From JANQNX01 sp965601665 (GTDB taxonomy: Bacteria; Pseudomonadota; Gammaproteobacteria; Eutrophobiales; Eutrophobiaceae), in contig OZ271833.1 in NCBI GenBank assembly GCA_965601665.1, forward strand, positions 434,001-498,000: a DNA stretch of 64,000 nt, written 5' to 3'. Positions 17,469-27,881 of the stretch are shown here, in pieces. Under the pieces are notes generated by a model. It worked only from the letters and a program-made list of their open reading frames with translations. It searched no databases and was not told the DNA's origin. The translations under genes were made by a program, and so were the position numbers. Every line of letters begins with the position of its first letter. The stretch's first letter is position 1.

Positions 17469-20400
17469 ATGTCCGGTGATAACGACAACAACAGTATGGC
17501 GCCACTGGCAATTGTTGGCATCGGCTGTCTTTTTCCCAAGGCCAACAACCCGGATGCCTACTGGGCAAATATTCGTGAGGGTGTCGATGCGATAGGCGAC
17601 ATCCCGGACACACACTGGAACGTCAACGATTATTTTGATGATGACCAGACCCGACCTGACATGACCTATGCCCGGCGTGGTGGCTTTATCGATCCGGTAG
17701 AATTTAACCCGCTATTGTACGGCATGAGCCCTAACAATATTGAGGCGACGGATACGACCCAGCTACTGGGTATGGTTGTGGCCCGCGAGGCATTGCTGGA
17801 TGCAGGCTATGCGACGGCCAAAGACGCCGGTGATGGCCGTGAATTCAACCGTGATCGTACCAGCGTCATTCTTGGCGTTACGGGTACACTGGAGCTGGTC
17901 ATCCCGCTCGGGGCCAGACTGGGTCATCCCATCTGGCGTAAGGCATTGAAGGATGCCGGTATTGATCCGGAAACAACCGAAGACGTGGTGCAGCGAATTG
18001 CTGATGGCTACGTGCCCTGGCAGGAAAACTCATTTCCTGGCCTGTTGGGTAACGTCGCTGCCGGCCGTATTGCTAATCGATTTGACCTGGGTGGAACCAA
18101 CTGCGTCGTTGATGCTGCCTGTGCCAGTTCGCTTAGCGCGATACACCTTGCAGCGCTGGAATTGAGTTCGGGTCGGGTTGATATGGCCATTACCGGTGGT
18201 ATGGACACGTTCAACGATATTTTTATGTACATGTGTTTCAGTAAAACGCCAGCACTTTCACCAACAGGCAACAGTCGACCTTTCGCTAAAGATGGTGATG
18301 GCACGATACTGGGTGAAGGCCTTGGCGCAGTAATTATGAAACGTCTCGATGATGCAAGGCGCGATGGCGACAAGGTTTACGCGGTGTTGAAAGGCATGGG
18401 CTCATCCTCTGATGGCCGTGGCAATGCGATTTACGCCCCCAGCTCTGATGGTCAGACCAAGGCACTTTGTAACGCTTACCGCGAAGCCGATGTAACGCCA
18501 CGCAGTATCGAACTGGTCGAGGCGCACGGTACCGGTACATCCGTAGGTGATGCAGTCGAGGTGCGGGCCTTATCCGGCGTGTATTCCTCGGATAACGAGA
18601 AAGATACCTGGTGTGCGATTGGTTCGGTGAAATCGATGATAGGTCATACCAAGGCCGCTGCCGGTGTGGCTGGATTAATTAAAACAGCAATGGCCTTACA
18701 ACATAAGGTGCTACCGCCCAGCATCAAGGTGGATGAACCACTGGAGATACTCGATCCTGGTACAGCGCCAATCTATCTCAACACCATTAAACGTCCGTGG
18801 ATAAAAAAACTGGACACGCCACGGCGTGCCGCGCTGAGTTCGTTTGGTTTTGGTGGCAGTAACTTCCATTGTGTACTGGAAGAAGCGCAAATAGATAAAA
18901 CAGAAATAGATTGGGACGGTAATGTCTTGTTGCTCGCTTTGTCATCTGAGCGTGTTCAAGGCCTGCTAGAGCAGCTACCAACTAATGAGGTATACCGGTC
19001 CTGGGAAAGCCTGCGTCTGTTCTGCTACGATAGCTGTCTGTCGTTCGATAATAAACTGGAACATCGACTGTTGCTGGTTATCGAGAAAGACAAGACCGAT
19101 ATTCAACAGTTACTGACCGAAGTGACTGCCCGGTTAAGCGATAGCGAAGCCAATATATGGCAGCTTGGCAACGCCTTTTATGGCGTTGGTAAACAACAAG
19201 GAAAGACAGCCTTCGTTTTTCCGGGACAAGGCTCCCAGTATATTGGCATGTTGCGCGACATCGCTTGCCAGTTCCCCCAGTGTTTTGATGTATTACAGCG
19301 TGCCAATCAGGCATTTGAAGAAGCCAATGCTAACAAGTCCCTGACTGACATCATTTATCCAATACCTGTTTTTGACAAGCAAGCTCGCAAACAGCAGGAA
19401 GAAACGCTGCGTTTGACGCAGCATGCACAACCGTCAATTGGTGCAGTAAGCCTTGGGGCTTACCAGGTGTTACAACATTTTGATATTGCACCGGATGCCG
19501 CCATTGGTCATAGCTATGGTGAATTGACCGCATTGCACGTTGCCGGCTTTTTCGATGAATCAGCTTTTCATCTGCTATCACGGCTCAGGGGCGATCTGAT
19601 GGCGCAGGGAGAAGGCGATCGCGGTTCCATGCTGGCAGTGGTGGCTGAGTATGAACGCGTCAACGCGTTACTGGATAGCAATGATATAAGGTTGGTTATT
19701 GCCAACCATAATTCACCGCAGCAGGTCGTGCTGTCTGGCGCAAGTGCAGAAATTGACAGGTTTAGTGACATTGCTAAAGCAGAGAAGATGCGCACAGTCA
19801 GGTTACCGGTTGCGGCTGCCTTTCATAGTGAATTTGTGGCCGATGCGGCGAAGCCGTTTGCCAAGGCGGTAAACGAGATCCAGTTCCACAAGAACAGTAT
19901 ACCGGTGCTGTCCAACACCACGACCAAGGCCTACCCGGATGGCATAGATACACAGAAGAAATTGTTGTCTGAACAATTGGCTAATCCGGTGCGATTCGTC
20001 GCGCAAGTAAGTCGACTCTATGAAGACGGTGTGCGTACCTTTGTTGAAGTTGGGCCGGGCAGGGTGCTGACAGGCTTGATTGACGCGATTCTTAAGGACA
20101 AGCCGGTACAAACGATTGCCCTGGATGCTTCGCAGGGTAAGCGCCAGGGACAACTCGATCTCGCTTTGACACTGGCAACCTTGGCCGCAACGGGTGAAAA
20201 CGTCGCGCTGGAAAAATGGGACGCTGCCTGTCAATCGATAGAAAGACCCGATCCGGGCGTAAAACCGGCACTCACCGTGGCCATCAATGGCGCCAACATC
20301 ATGCAGACGCGACCCCAGCGACCACCAAGACAAACTCGCAATGACACTATGAATAAAACAACCACGGCTGGGCAAACTTCACAGCAAACTACTGACGTCA

Positions 20401-23400
20401 ACGTTAAACCGGTAGATAACGCCGATGTTAGCGGCGGTTCACCATGGCTACAGGCAACCCGGCAAAGCATCCTTGCTTTGCAACAAATGCAGGAACAAAC
20501 AGCGCGGCTACACCAGCAATATCTTGAAGGGCAGGAAACTGCGCAGAAAACCATTCATGCCCTGTTGCAACAACAGCAGGCGTTACTGACAGGGCAAACC
20601 TTGCCGTCAGTGCCAATGCCTGCAGTGCAGAGCGCTGTGCCTGAACAAACAACTGAGGCAGAAAACAGCAGCGCTATTCAGCCAAACAGCCCAACGCAAC
20701 CGGTTAAGGAAATTCAGGAAACGCAGGATAAGTCAGAACAGCAGTCAGATTTTGATATTGATAACCTGCTACTCAATGTTGTGTCGGAAAAAACCGGCTA
20801 TCCACTCGAGATGCTTAGCCTGGATATGAGTCTGGACACCGACCTTGGCATTGATTCGATTAAACGTGTGGAGATACTGTCGGCCTTGCAGGAAGAATTA
20901 CCCTGGTCGCCGGTGATAAAACCCGAGGAACTCGGTACATTCCAGTTTCTGCAACACATTGTTGAGTTTATTGCCGCCGGTAAACCCGACCACGACGTTT
21001 CCGTCATGGGCAATACTGAAACGGCGAACAATGCCAGTGAGTTTAATCAGACACTATTGCAGATAGTTGCCGAGAAGACAGGTTACCCACTTGAAATGCT
21101 AGAGCTGGATATGAACCTGGATAGTGACCTTGGTATTGATTCAATCAAACGTGTTGAAATTTTATCCGCGCTACAGGAAGCGATGCCAAATCTGCCATCG
21201 GTTGGAGCTGATGAACTGGGGCAGTTACAAACCCTGCGTTCCATATCAGATCTATTTAATGCAGAACAACATGCACACGTTGACAGCGTAGTTACTGATG
21301 CTGGCGCCTTGCAAACTGCGGCTGGCGATTTTGTGATCATATTGCTGGACGTCGTCGCTGAAAAAACCGGTTACCCGACAGAGATGTTATCGCTGGATAT
21401 GCAACTCGATAGCGATCTTGGTATCGATTCGATTAAACGGGTAGAAATACTGTCTGCCTTGCAGGAAAGACTGCCCGGTCTCCCGGCTGTCGGTGCTGAT
21501 GAATTGTCAGGTATTGAAACATTGCAGTCTATTCTCACGCTTTTTGGCGAACAGCAGCCGGCATCTATACCTGTAGAGTCAAAACCCGCAAATACCGGTT
21601 TATCTGGATTGTTGCTGGCCGTCGTTGCCGACAAAACCGGTTATCCGGCAGAGATGCTAAACCTGGATATGCATCTGGACAGCGATCTTGGTATCGATTC
21701 GATCAAGCGCGTGGAGATTCTTTCGGCGATACAGGAACGCGAACCAGGTTTACCAGTTGTGTCTGCCGATGACCTTGCCGCATTACAGACTTTACAACAA
21801 ATAGTTGATTACATGCAGTCCAGTTCTGTCGCGCAGCCTCAAGATGAAACGGCGGCAGACAATGCTGCTGCATCTGATCAGTTGGCGTTTCCCGAGTCTG
21901 CATCTGCTGAAGCCACGGTAACACGAAGCCTGGTTGACTTGTTACCGCTGGAAAATGCTGCCAACAAACAAATCAAACTCCATCAGCAACAAAACATAAT
22001 GGTCTGTACTAATGGCACAGATTTAGCGGACAAACTGGTCGAGGGTTTCAGAGAGCTAGGCTATAAAGCGTTGCAATGTGATGTAGATGGTGAGATTAAA
22101 GAACCGGTTGCCGGACTTGTCATCTGCGCCCCTGTAAAGCCGGATGAAAACTACTTGTTACAGGCACTGACGTTGATGCAACAATGCGCAGGCTCTATCA
22201 AGGCCAGCAATGGATTGCTGGTTGCAGTTACATCGCTTGGTGGTGGTTTCGGCTTTAATGGTGATATGCAGGCTGAACCAACGCAGGCTGGTTTGATTGG
22301 GATGGTGAAAACTGCCGACAAGGAGTGGCCGGAAATCCACTGTCGATGTGTTGATATCGACCCGGGCGAGCATGATGTTGTCACAGATCTGGTTGCTGAA
22401 TTACTCAACGATGGTCCACTGGAGACCGGTCTCGCAGGTGGACAACGTTTGCAACCTGTCTTGCAGGAGAATGCATTGCCTGCCACCAATGACGCGAATT
22501 ACCTTGATAGTAATGATTTAATTGTTGTCTCCGGCGGTGCGCGCGGCGTTACTGCAGAAGTGGCGGTTGAAATAGCGCGTACATACGGTTGTAAGTTGCT
22601 GTTATTGGGCCGTAGTCCGGAACCTGATGCCGAACCGGAATGGCTGCAGGGGTTGACAGAAGAAGCTGCTATAAAAGAACAGCTGCTGTCACATGCAGAC
22701 AGGAAGCTGACACCGGTAGAATTACAATCTCAATATCAAGCGGTCATGGGTAACCGTGAAATACTGCAAACGGTTGCCAGGATAAAGGAAACGGGAGTGC
22801 AGGTTAGATATACCAGTGTAGATATCACCGATCGTAAAGCGGTTGCTGTTGCTATCGAACACGCTACTGCTGAATTGGGTCATGTCACCGGGATAATCCA
22901 TGCAGCTGGCGTGATAGCTGACCACTTGATTGAGGACAAAACGGCAGAGCAGTTTGAACAGGTGTTTAAAACCAAGGTTGCAGGCATTGAGAACCTGCTT
23001 GCGGCAACTTCTTCAGAACACCTGAAGTTGATGGTGCTGTTCTCATCGACCACGGCGAGACTGGGCCGTAAAGGGCAGGTTGACTACGCTGCTGCCAACG
23101 AGGTGCTTAACAAGATAGCGCAGCAGGAAAAATTAAAGCGCGATAATTGCAAGGTGCTGTCTATAAACTGGGGGCCCTGGGATGGCGGTATGGTTACGCC
23201 GGCACTGAAAAAGCTGTTTGCCGAGGAAGGCGTGCCGGTAATTGATCTTGCTGCTGGCGCACGCTACCTGGTTTCTGAAATTGAAAACAACGGCCCGGTT
23301 GAAACAGTTATCCTGGGTGCCAGCGCGAATGATGTAACGATCAGCAATACTGTGCAAGGCGGGTCAATCGATTATTCACTGGCATTTGAGCGTGAATTAT

Positions 23401-24218
23401 CTGTTAGTAGTTATGCATTCCTGCAATCCCATGTCATGAATGGACAGGCTGTGTTACCTGTTGCCGTTATAATCGAATGGTTCGCACATGGGGCATTACA
23501 TCTGAATCCCGGTATGCAGTTTCACGGCTTTGATGATTTCCATGTCACCAAGGGCGTTACGATCAATGCTGATGAGAAACTGAAATTACGTATCCTTGCC
23601 GGGAATATGTATCAACAGGGTGACGTGGCATTGGTACCCGTTGAACTTCGCTCGGATAAATTCCTCCACGCTACGGCAACCATCGTGTTGGCGGACACGA
23701 TTAACACAACTGTCTTACCGAAACTGGAACCGGTATCAGGAGACTATCAGGCGGAACAGGGCGCGTATTACCAGAACGGGCAACTGTTTCATGGACAACA
23801 CTTGCAAGGTATCAGGCAGGTTACTCATTGTAGCGAGGAAGGTATTGTTGCCGATGTCAATGCGGCGCCGGCACCTTCCAGCTGGATGACGCAGCCAATT
23901 CGCTCAAGCTGGCTTACCGATCCACTGGTGCTGGACTCTGCGTTCCAGATGATGATCCTGTGGAGTTTCGAGCAGCAAGGTATCGGCTCTTTGCCAACAT
24001 CTATTGCACGCTATAGACAATACCAGCGTAGTTTTCCGGAAACCGGGGTCAGGGTCATTGCGAGGGTTGAATCACACACGGCACTGAAGGCCCGCGCAGC
24101 AATCGAGTTCGTTGACGAAGATGGCAAGCTTGTCGCACTAATCGATGGCTATGAGTGTGTCCGGGATGGAGCCTTGCAGAAAGCATTCAAGGCAAACGAT
24201 CTCAGTTTGCAAGATTAA
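17469..24218 (+). CDS. pfaA: PUFA synthase subunit PfaA type: KS-AT-ACPx4-KR-DH
   Basis: 2249 residues. Order of domains: ketosynthase 12-440 (Cys218 in DAACASS, His353 in HGTGT, His393 in MIGHTKA); acyltransferase about 579-870 (Ser682 in GHSYGE, AFHS motif); a Gln-rich linker; four acyl carrier domains with phosphopantetheine serines 1130, 1225, 1321 and 1411, each in LGIDSIKRVEIL; ketoreductase about 1680-1960 (GGARGVTAE, Tyr1873 in VDYAAANE); and a C-terminal polyketide-synthase-type dehydratase (His1988 in SHVMNGQAVLP, Asp2156 in LVLDSAFQM). It elongates and partly processes acyl chains on tandem ACPs. The C-terminal dehydratase is found in myxobacterial Pfa2 and not in the Shewanella PfaA. 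ATG three bases after pfaD. Confidence 0.95.
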   Translation: MSGDNDNNSMAPLAIVGIGCLFPKANNPDAYWANIREGVDAIGDIPDTHWNVNDYFDDDQTRPDMTYARRGGFIDPVEFNPLLYGMSPNNIEATDTTQLLGMVVAREALLDAGYATAKDAGDGREFNRDRTSVILGVTGTLELVIPLGARLGHPIWRKALKDAGIDPETTEDVVQRIADGYVPWQENSFPGLLGNVAAGRIANRFDLGGTNCVVDAACASSLSAIHLAALELSSGRVDMAITGGMDTFNDIFMYMCFSKTPALSPTGNSRPFAKDGDGTILGEGLGAVIMKRLDDARRDGDKVYAVLKGMGSSSDGRGNAIYAPSSDGQTKALCNAYREADVTPRSIELVEAHGTGTSVGDAVEVRALSGVYSSDNEKDTWCAIGSVKSMIGHTKAAAGVAGLIKTAMALQHKVLPPSIKVDEPLEILDPGTAPIYLNTIKRPWIKKLDTPRRAALSSFGFGGSNFHCVLEEAQIDKTEIDWDGNVLLLALSSERVQGLLEQLPTNEVYRSWESLRLFCYDSCLSFDNKLEHRLLLVIEKDKTDIQQLLTEVTARLSDSEANIWQLGNAFYGVGKQQGKTAFVFPGQGSQYIGMLRDIACQFPQCFDVLQRANQAFEEANANKSLTDIIYPIPVFDKQARKQQEETLRLTQHAQPSIGAVSLGAYQVLQHFDIAPDAAIGHSYGELTALHVAGFFDESAFHLLSRLRGDLMAQGEGDRGSMLAVVAEYERVNALLDSNDIRLVIANHNSPQQVVLSGASAEIDRFSDIAKAEKMRTVRLPVAAAFHSEFVADAAKPFAKAVNEIQFHKNSIPVLSNTTTKAYPDGIDTQKKLLSEQLANPVRFVAQVSRLYEDGVRTFVEVGPGRVLTGLIDAILKDKPVQTIALDASQGKRQGQLDLALTLATLAATGENVALEKWDAACQSIERPDPGVKPALTVAINGANIMQTRPQRPPRQTRNDTMNKTTTAGQTSQQTTDVNVKPVDNADVSGGSPWLQATRQSILALQQMQEQTARLHQQYLEGQETAQKTIHALLQQQQALLTGQTLPSVPMPAVQSAVPEQTTEAENSSAIQPNSPTQPVKEIQETQDKSEQQSDFDIDNLLLNVVSEKTGYPLEMLSLDMSLDTDLGIDSIKRVEILSALQEELPWSPVIKPEELGTFQFLQHIVEFIAAGKPDHDVSVMGNTETANNASEFNQTLLQIVAEKTGYPLEMLELDMNLDSDLGIDSIKRVEILSALQEAMPNLPSVGADELGQLQTLRSISDLFNAEQHAHVDSVVTDAGALQTAAGDFVIILLDVVAEKTGYPTEMLSLDMQLDSDLGIDSIKRVEILSALQERLPGLPAVGADELSGIETLQSILTLFGEQQPASIPVESKPANTGLSGLLLAVVADKTGYPAEMLNLDMHLDSDLGIDSIKRVEILSAIQEREPGLPVVSADDLAALQTLQQIVDYMQSSSVAQPQDETAADNAAASDQLAFPESASAEATVTRSLVDLLPLENAANKQIKLHQQQNIMVCTNGTDLADKLVEGFRELGYKALQCDVDGEIKEPVAGLVICAPVKPDENYLLQALTLMQQCAGSIKASNGLLVAVTSLGGGFGFNGDMQAEPTQAGLIGMVKTADKEWPEIHCRCVDIDPGEHDVVTDLVAELLNDGPLETGLAGGQRLQPVLQENALPATNDANYLDSNDLIVVSGGARGVTAEVAVEIARTYGCKLLLLGRSPEPDAEPEWLQGLTEEAAIKEQLLSHADRKLTPVELQSQYQAVMGNREILQTVARIKETGVQVRYTSVDITDRKAVAVAIEHATAELGHVTGIIHAAGVIADHLIEDKTAEQFEQVFKTKVAGIENLLAATSSEHLKLMVLFSSTTARLGRKGQVDYAAANEVLNKIAQQEKLKRDNCKVLSINWGPWDGGMVTPALKKLFAEEGVPVIDLAAGARYLVSEIENNGPVETVILGASANDVTISNTVQGGSIDYSLAFERELSVSSYAFLQSHVMNGQAVLPVAVIIEWFAHGALHLNPGMQFHGFDDFHVTKGVTINADEKLKLRILAGNMYQQGDVALVPVELRSDKFLHATATIVLADTINTTVLPKLEPVSGDYQAEQGAYYQNGQLFHGQHLQGIRQVTHCSEEGIVADVNAAPAPSSWMTQPIRSSWLTDPLVLDSAFQMMILWSFEQQGIGSLPTSIARYRQYQRSFPETGVRVIARVESHTALKARAAIEFVDEDGKLVALIDGYECVRDGALQKAFKANDLSLQD
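20760..21825 (+). repeat. Four tandem acyl carrier protein repeats within pfaA
   Basis: Four near-identical ACP-coding units with attachment serines at 20856, 21141, 21429 and 21699 (spacing 285, 288 and 270 bases). The core EKTGYP...LDMxLDSDLGIDSIKRVEIL is almost unchanged in all four while linkers differ. Copy number of ACPs is known to scale with output in PUFA synthases. Such repeats can also be collapsed or expanded by assembly error. Confidence 0.95.
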
Positions 24219-24247
24219 CAAGTTTCAACCTTTTATTTACCAAGATT

Positions 24248-25309
24248 ATGACCAAGACTGCATTAATTACCGGTATCACGGGTCAGGACGGTGCGTACCT
24301 GGCCGAGTTTTTACTGAATAAGGGCTATATCGTTCATGGTATCAAGCGTCGCGCCTCGCTGATTAACACGGACAGAATCGATCACCTCTACCAGGATCCA
24401 CACGTAGAAGGTAGAACCATGATCCTGCATTACGGCGACATGACCGATTCTTCCAGCCTTGTCAGAATTATCCAGGAATCACAGCCGGATGAGATTTATA
24501 ACCTCGCAGCGCAAAGTCATGTGGCTGTTTCGTTTGAGGAACCGGAGTACACCGCCAATTCTGACGCACTAGGTGCGTTGCGCGTATTGGAAGCCATACG
24601 TATTCTTGGACTGGAAAAGAAAACAAAATTTTACCAGGCGTCCACATCCGAATTGTATGGCAAGGTACAGGAAATACCGCAGACTGAATCTACACCGTTT
24701 TATCCGCGGTCGCCTTATGCCGTGGCAAAACTATATGCCTACTGGATCACGGTGAACTACCGTGAGTCCTACGGGATGTATACGTGTAATGGTATATTGT
24801 TTAACCATGAATCGCCGGTCCGTGGTGAAACTTTTGTGACCCGCAAGATCACAATGGCCCTGAGTCGTATCAAGCTTGGTATGCAGGATTGCGTTTACCT
24901 TGGCAACCTTGATGCAAAACGCGACTGGGGGCACGCACGCGATTACGTCGAGATGCAGTGGTTAATGTTACAGCAGGACGAACCGGAAGATTTTGTTATT
25001 GCCACTGGCGTGCAATATAGCGTCAGAGAGTTTATTGAAATGGCTGCCAGTCACGTAGGTCTTAACATTGAATGGAAAGGCAAGGGAGTGGAAGAAAAGG
25101 GCTACGATAATGAGGGGAACTGTATAGTTGCGGTCGACCCACGTTATTATCGTCCGGCCGAGGTTGAAACCCTGCTTGGCGATGCCAGCAGGGCGCAGAA
25201 AAAACTTGGCTGGACGCCCCGCATCACGATCAATGAATTGATTGAAGAAATGATGCATTCGGATATGAAACTCGCAGAGAATGAACTGCTGATAAAGAAT
25301 AACCAGTAA
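24248..25309 (+). CDS. gmd: GDP-mannose 4,6-dehydratase
   Basis: 353 residues of the short-chain dehydrogenase superfamily. It makes GDP-4-keto-6-deoxymannose from GDP-mannose in the cytosol. NADP-binding TGITGQDGAYLAEFLL, active-site STSELYGKVQE and YPRSPYAVAK (Tyr-x3-Lys) are all present, as is the family signature NHESPVRGETFVTRKI. The ATG at 24248 gives the canonical N-terminus; the longer open frame from 24155 overlaps pfaA and is rejected. It lies only 29 bases after pfaA in the same direction and 5 bases before fcl. Together with fcl it forms the GDP-L-fucose route. Whether it shares a transcript with the PUFA genes by function or by insertion is open. Confidence 0.96.
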   Translation: MTKTALITGITGQDGAYLAEFLLNKGYIVHGIKRRASLINTDRIDHLYQDPHVEGRTMILHYGDMTDSSSLVRIIQESQPDEIYNLAAQSHVAVSFEEPEYTANSDALGALRVLEAIRILGLEKKTKFYQASTSELYGKVQEIPQTESTPFYPRSPYAVAKLYAYWITVNYRESYGMYTCNGILFNHESPVRGETFVTRKITMALSRIKLGMQDCVYLGNLDAKRDWGHARDYVEMQWLMLQQDEPEDFVIATGVQYSVREFIEMAASHVGLNIEWKGKGVEEKGYDNEGNCIVAVDPRYYRPAEVETLLGDASRAQKKLGWTPRITINELIEEMMHSDMKLAENELLIKNNQ

Positions 25310-25314
25310 CATTC

Positions 25315-26250
25315 ATGCACAAAGACGCCAGTATCTACATTGCCGGCCATCGTGGTCTTGTTGGTAGTGCCATTCATCGCTGCCTGCAGAGTAAAGGTCA
25401 CAAGAATTTTATTCTACGTTCCCACGAAGAGCTGGAACTGCTTGACCAGCAGGCCGTGAGTGATTTTTTTGCTGACCAGAAACCTGACTATGTCTTTCTT
25501 GCTGCCGCGGTTGTAGGTGGTATTCATGCAAATGACTCGCGCCCGGTCGATTTTTTACAGGATAACCTGCAAATACAGAACAACATCATTAGTGCCGCCT
25601 GGAAAAACGGGGCTGGCAAACTGGCTTTTCTTGGATCAACCTGCATTTATCCAAGAGACTGCCCACAGCCAATAAAGGAAGAATACTTGCTGACCGGGCC
25701 ATTGGAAAAAACCAATGAGTGGTATGCCATAGCAAAGATCGCAGGTATCAAGTTATGTCAGGCTTACCGCAAGCAATATAACTTTAATGCCATATCCATG
25801 ATGCCTACCAACCTTTACGGACCGGGCGATAATTTTGATTTATTAAGTTCGCATGTGCTGCCTGCATTGATACGAAAATTCCATGAAGGTAAGTTACACA
25901 ATAAGAAGCATGTAGAAATATGGGGAAGTGGGGCACCGTTCAGGGAATTTCTCTACGTTGATGATATGGCAGACGCTTGCTGTTTTTTAATGGAACACTA
26001 TAGTGAAGCGGATATAGTTAATATAGGTACCGGTATGGATATCAGTATTGCTGGTCTGGCAGCGCTGATTCAGGAGATAGTCGGCTATGAAGGTGAAACA
26101 GTTTATGACCGCAGCAAGCCTGATGGAACGCCCAGAAAGCTGACTGACGTAACGCGTCTGAATGAATTAGGCTGGAAAAATAAAATCTCTCTTAAAGAGG
26201 GTATAACAAAAACCTACAACTGGTTTGTCGAAAACTATGAAATACTTTGA
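25315..26250 (+). CDS. fcl: GDP-L-fucose synthase
   Basis: 311 residues, SDR fold. The enzyme epimerises and reduces the Gmd product to GDP-L-fucose. NADP-binding AGHRGLVGSAI at the N-terminus, LGSTCIYPRDCPQPI, active-site NEWYAIAKIAGIKLC (Tyr-x3-Lys) and MPTNLYGPGDNFD are diagnostic. ATG at 25315, five bases after gmd. The last 14 bases overlap the start of the SulP gene. No fucosyltransferase gene is in the window, so the acceptor (capsule, LPS or a lipid) is unknown. Confidence 0.95.
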   Translation: MHKDASIYIAGHRGLVGSAIHRCLQSKGHKNFILRSHEELELLDQQAVSDFFADQKPDYVFLAAAVVGGIHANDSRPVDFLQDNLQIQNNIISAAWKNGAGKLAFLGSTCIYPRDCPQPIKEEYLLTGPLEKTNEWYAIAKIAGIKLCQAYRKQYNFNAISMMPTNLYGPGDNFDLLSSHVLPALIRKFHEGKLHNKKHVEIWGSGAPFREFLYVDDMADACCFLMEHYSEADIVNIGTGMDISIAGLAALIQEIVGYEGETVYDRSKPDGTPRKLTDVTRLNELGWKNKISLKEGITKTYNWFVENYEIL

Positions 26251-27862
26251 TCTATCTAACCTGCGTGGAGATATCTTCGGCGGCATTACCGCTGGCGTTG
26301 TCGCCTTACCATTGGCACTGGCGTTTGGGGAAGCCTCGGGCGCTGGCCCGATTGCCGGCATGTGGGGCGCTATCTTTGTTGGTTTTTTTGCTGCCTTGTT
26401 TGGCGGCACGGGTTCACAGGTATCAGGGCCAACCGGTCCCATGGTAGTGGTATTTGCCGGCGTCTTCGCCTCATTACATGGTGATCCTGGACTGGTGTTT
26501 GCCGCCGTAGTGCTGGCAGGCTTGCTCCAGATTGGTCTTGGCATACTCAAAACAGGGCAGTATATCCGGCTGGTACCTTATCCGGTGGTATCCGGTTTCA
26601 TGAGCGGAATCGGTTGCATCATTATCGCATTACAGGTATCGCGTCTGTTTGGTCACGAGCCCGAGGAGAGCGGTACGATTCCTGCGCTAACGGCAATCCC
26701 GGAAGCGGTGATGACGCCAGTGACGCCAGCTTTACTGGTGGGTGTAATCAGCCTTGTTGTGATATTTACCTGGCCCAAGAAACTCGGTGCCTATCTGCCA
26801 CCGCCGTTGGCTGCGCTTATCATAGGTACGTTAGTCAGCATCTTTGTGCCAGGCGCCCCCATTCTGGGTGATATACCCACCGGTTTTCCTGAATTTGTCA
26901 TCCCTGCTTTTTCCGCCAATACCTTTGCTATTGTACTGGAAGCGGCCTTCATTCTTGCGGCTTTGGGTGCTATCGATAGCCTGTTGACTTCATTAGTTGC
27001 CGATAATATGACGCGGACGCGTCACGATTCCGATCGCGAACTAATAGGACAAGGCATCGGTAATACTTTTGCAGGTTTGTTTGGTGCAATCCCAGGCGCA
27101 GGCGCCACGATGCGTACGGTGATTAATATTCGTACCGGCGGACGCACAAGGATTTCAGGCATGTTGCACTCGCTTCTCTTGTTGGCAGTTGTCATAAGTC
27201 TGGCTCCGTTAGCTAAACTCATACCGCATGCGGCCCTGGCCGGTATTCTAATCAAGGTTGGTTACGATATTGTTGATGTTGCCTACTTGAAGCAGGCACA
27301 TAAAGGACCAAGACTGGACCTGGCACTGATGGCATTGGTGTTGTTGTTGACCGTGTTTGTTGATTTGATTACTGCTGTCGCAGTTGGCGTTGTGCTGGCC
27401 GCGCTTGCATTTGTAAAGCAATTGGCCGACGAACAACTAAAACGTTTTGCCCGTGAACAGGACAGTTATCTACCGGCAAGTACTGAAGAAAAAGCGATGT
27501 TGGATGAAGCCGGCTCGGAGCTGACAGTCTTTCATTTCGGCGGTCCACTTAGTTTTGGTGCTGCTGCTGATCTCGGACATCGAGTTCGTGAGCGCATGCT
27601 GCATAAATCCAAAGCAATGATACTGGACTTCAGTGGTGTACCTTTTATCGATTTGTCTGCTGCCAGGGCGGTTGAAACCATTATCAGGGATGCAGTAGAA
27701 GCTGATAAAGTTGTTTATATTTCCGGATTACATAACAACGTCATGGAAACACTGAATTCGTTGAATTCCCTGGGGTGTCTGCCCGGTGATACTATTTATG
27801 ATGAGCGTATTGATGCAATTCGCGCCGCTGTTGATTTCGTCAAGAAGCAAAGGGCGTCTTAA
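26237..27862 (+). CDS. SulP-family anion transporter with STAS domain
   Basis: 541 residues from the ATG at 26237: about twelve membrane segments (residues 10-415) and a C-terminal cytoplasmic STAS domain (about 425-541, FHFGGPLSFGAA and MILDFSGVPFIDLSAARAVE). The N-terminal signature GDIFGGITAGVVALPLALAF is typical of SulP. Family members carry sulfate, bicarbonate or other anions; substrate cannot be read from sequence. A TTG at 26225 is in frame, but the ATG gives the usual SulP N-terminus. It overlaps fcl by 14 bases, so it belongs to the pfaD-pfaA-gmd-fcl transcription unit. A sulfate role would fit the cysC gene at 49533, but bicarbonate supply for malonyl-CoA is an equally reasonable guess. 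Confidence 0.9.
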   Translation: MKYFDLSNLRGDIFGGITAGVVALPLALAFGEASGAGPIAGMWGAIFVGFFAALFGGTGSQVSGPTGPMVVVFAGVFASLHGDPGLVFAAVVLAGLLQIGLGILKTGQYIRLVPYPVVSGFMSGIGCIIIALQVSRLFGHEPEESGTIPALTAIPEAVMTPVTPALLVGVISLVVIFTWPKKLGAYLPPPLAALIIGTLVSIFVPGAPILGDIPTGFPEFVIPAFSANTFAIVLEAAFILAALGAIDSLLTSLVADNMTRTRHDSDRELIGQGIGNTFAGLFGAIPGAGATMRTVINIRTGGRTRISGMLHSLLLLAVVISLAPLAKLIPHAALAGILIKVGYDIVDVAYLKQAHKGPRLDLALMALVLLLTVFVDLITAVAVGVVLAALAFVKQLADEQLKRFAREQDSYLPASTEEKAMLDEAGSELTVFHFGGPLSFGAAADLGHRVRERMLHKSKAMILDFSGVPFIDLSAARAVETIIRDAVEADKVVYISGLHNNVMETLNSLNSLGCLPGDTIYDERIDAIRAAVDFVKKQRAS

Positions 27863-27881
27863 CATATATTTCCGCTTGCTG

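Noticed and set aside
20760..21825. Regularly spaced repeats that could suggest a CRISPR array
   Set aside because: They are four in-frame acyl carrier domains with 90-96 residue spacing, not short repeats with unique spacers.
24155..24247. Upstream extension of gmd
   Set aside because: It would overlap the end of pfaA; the ATG at 24248 gives the canonical GDP-mannose dehydratase N-terminus.
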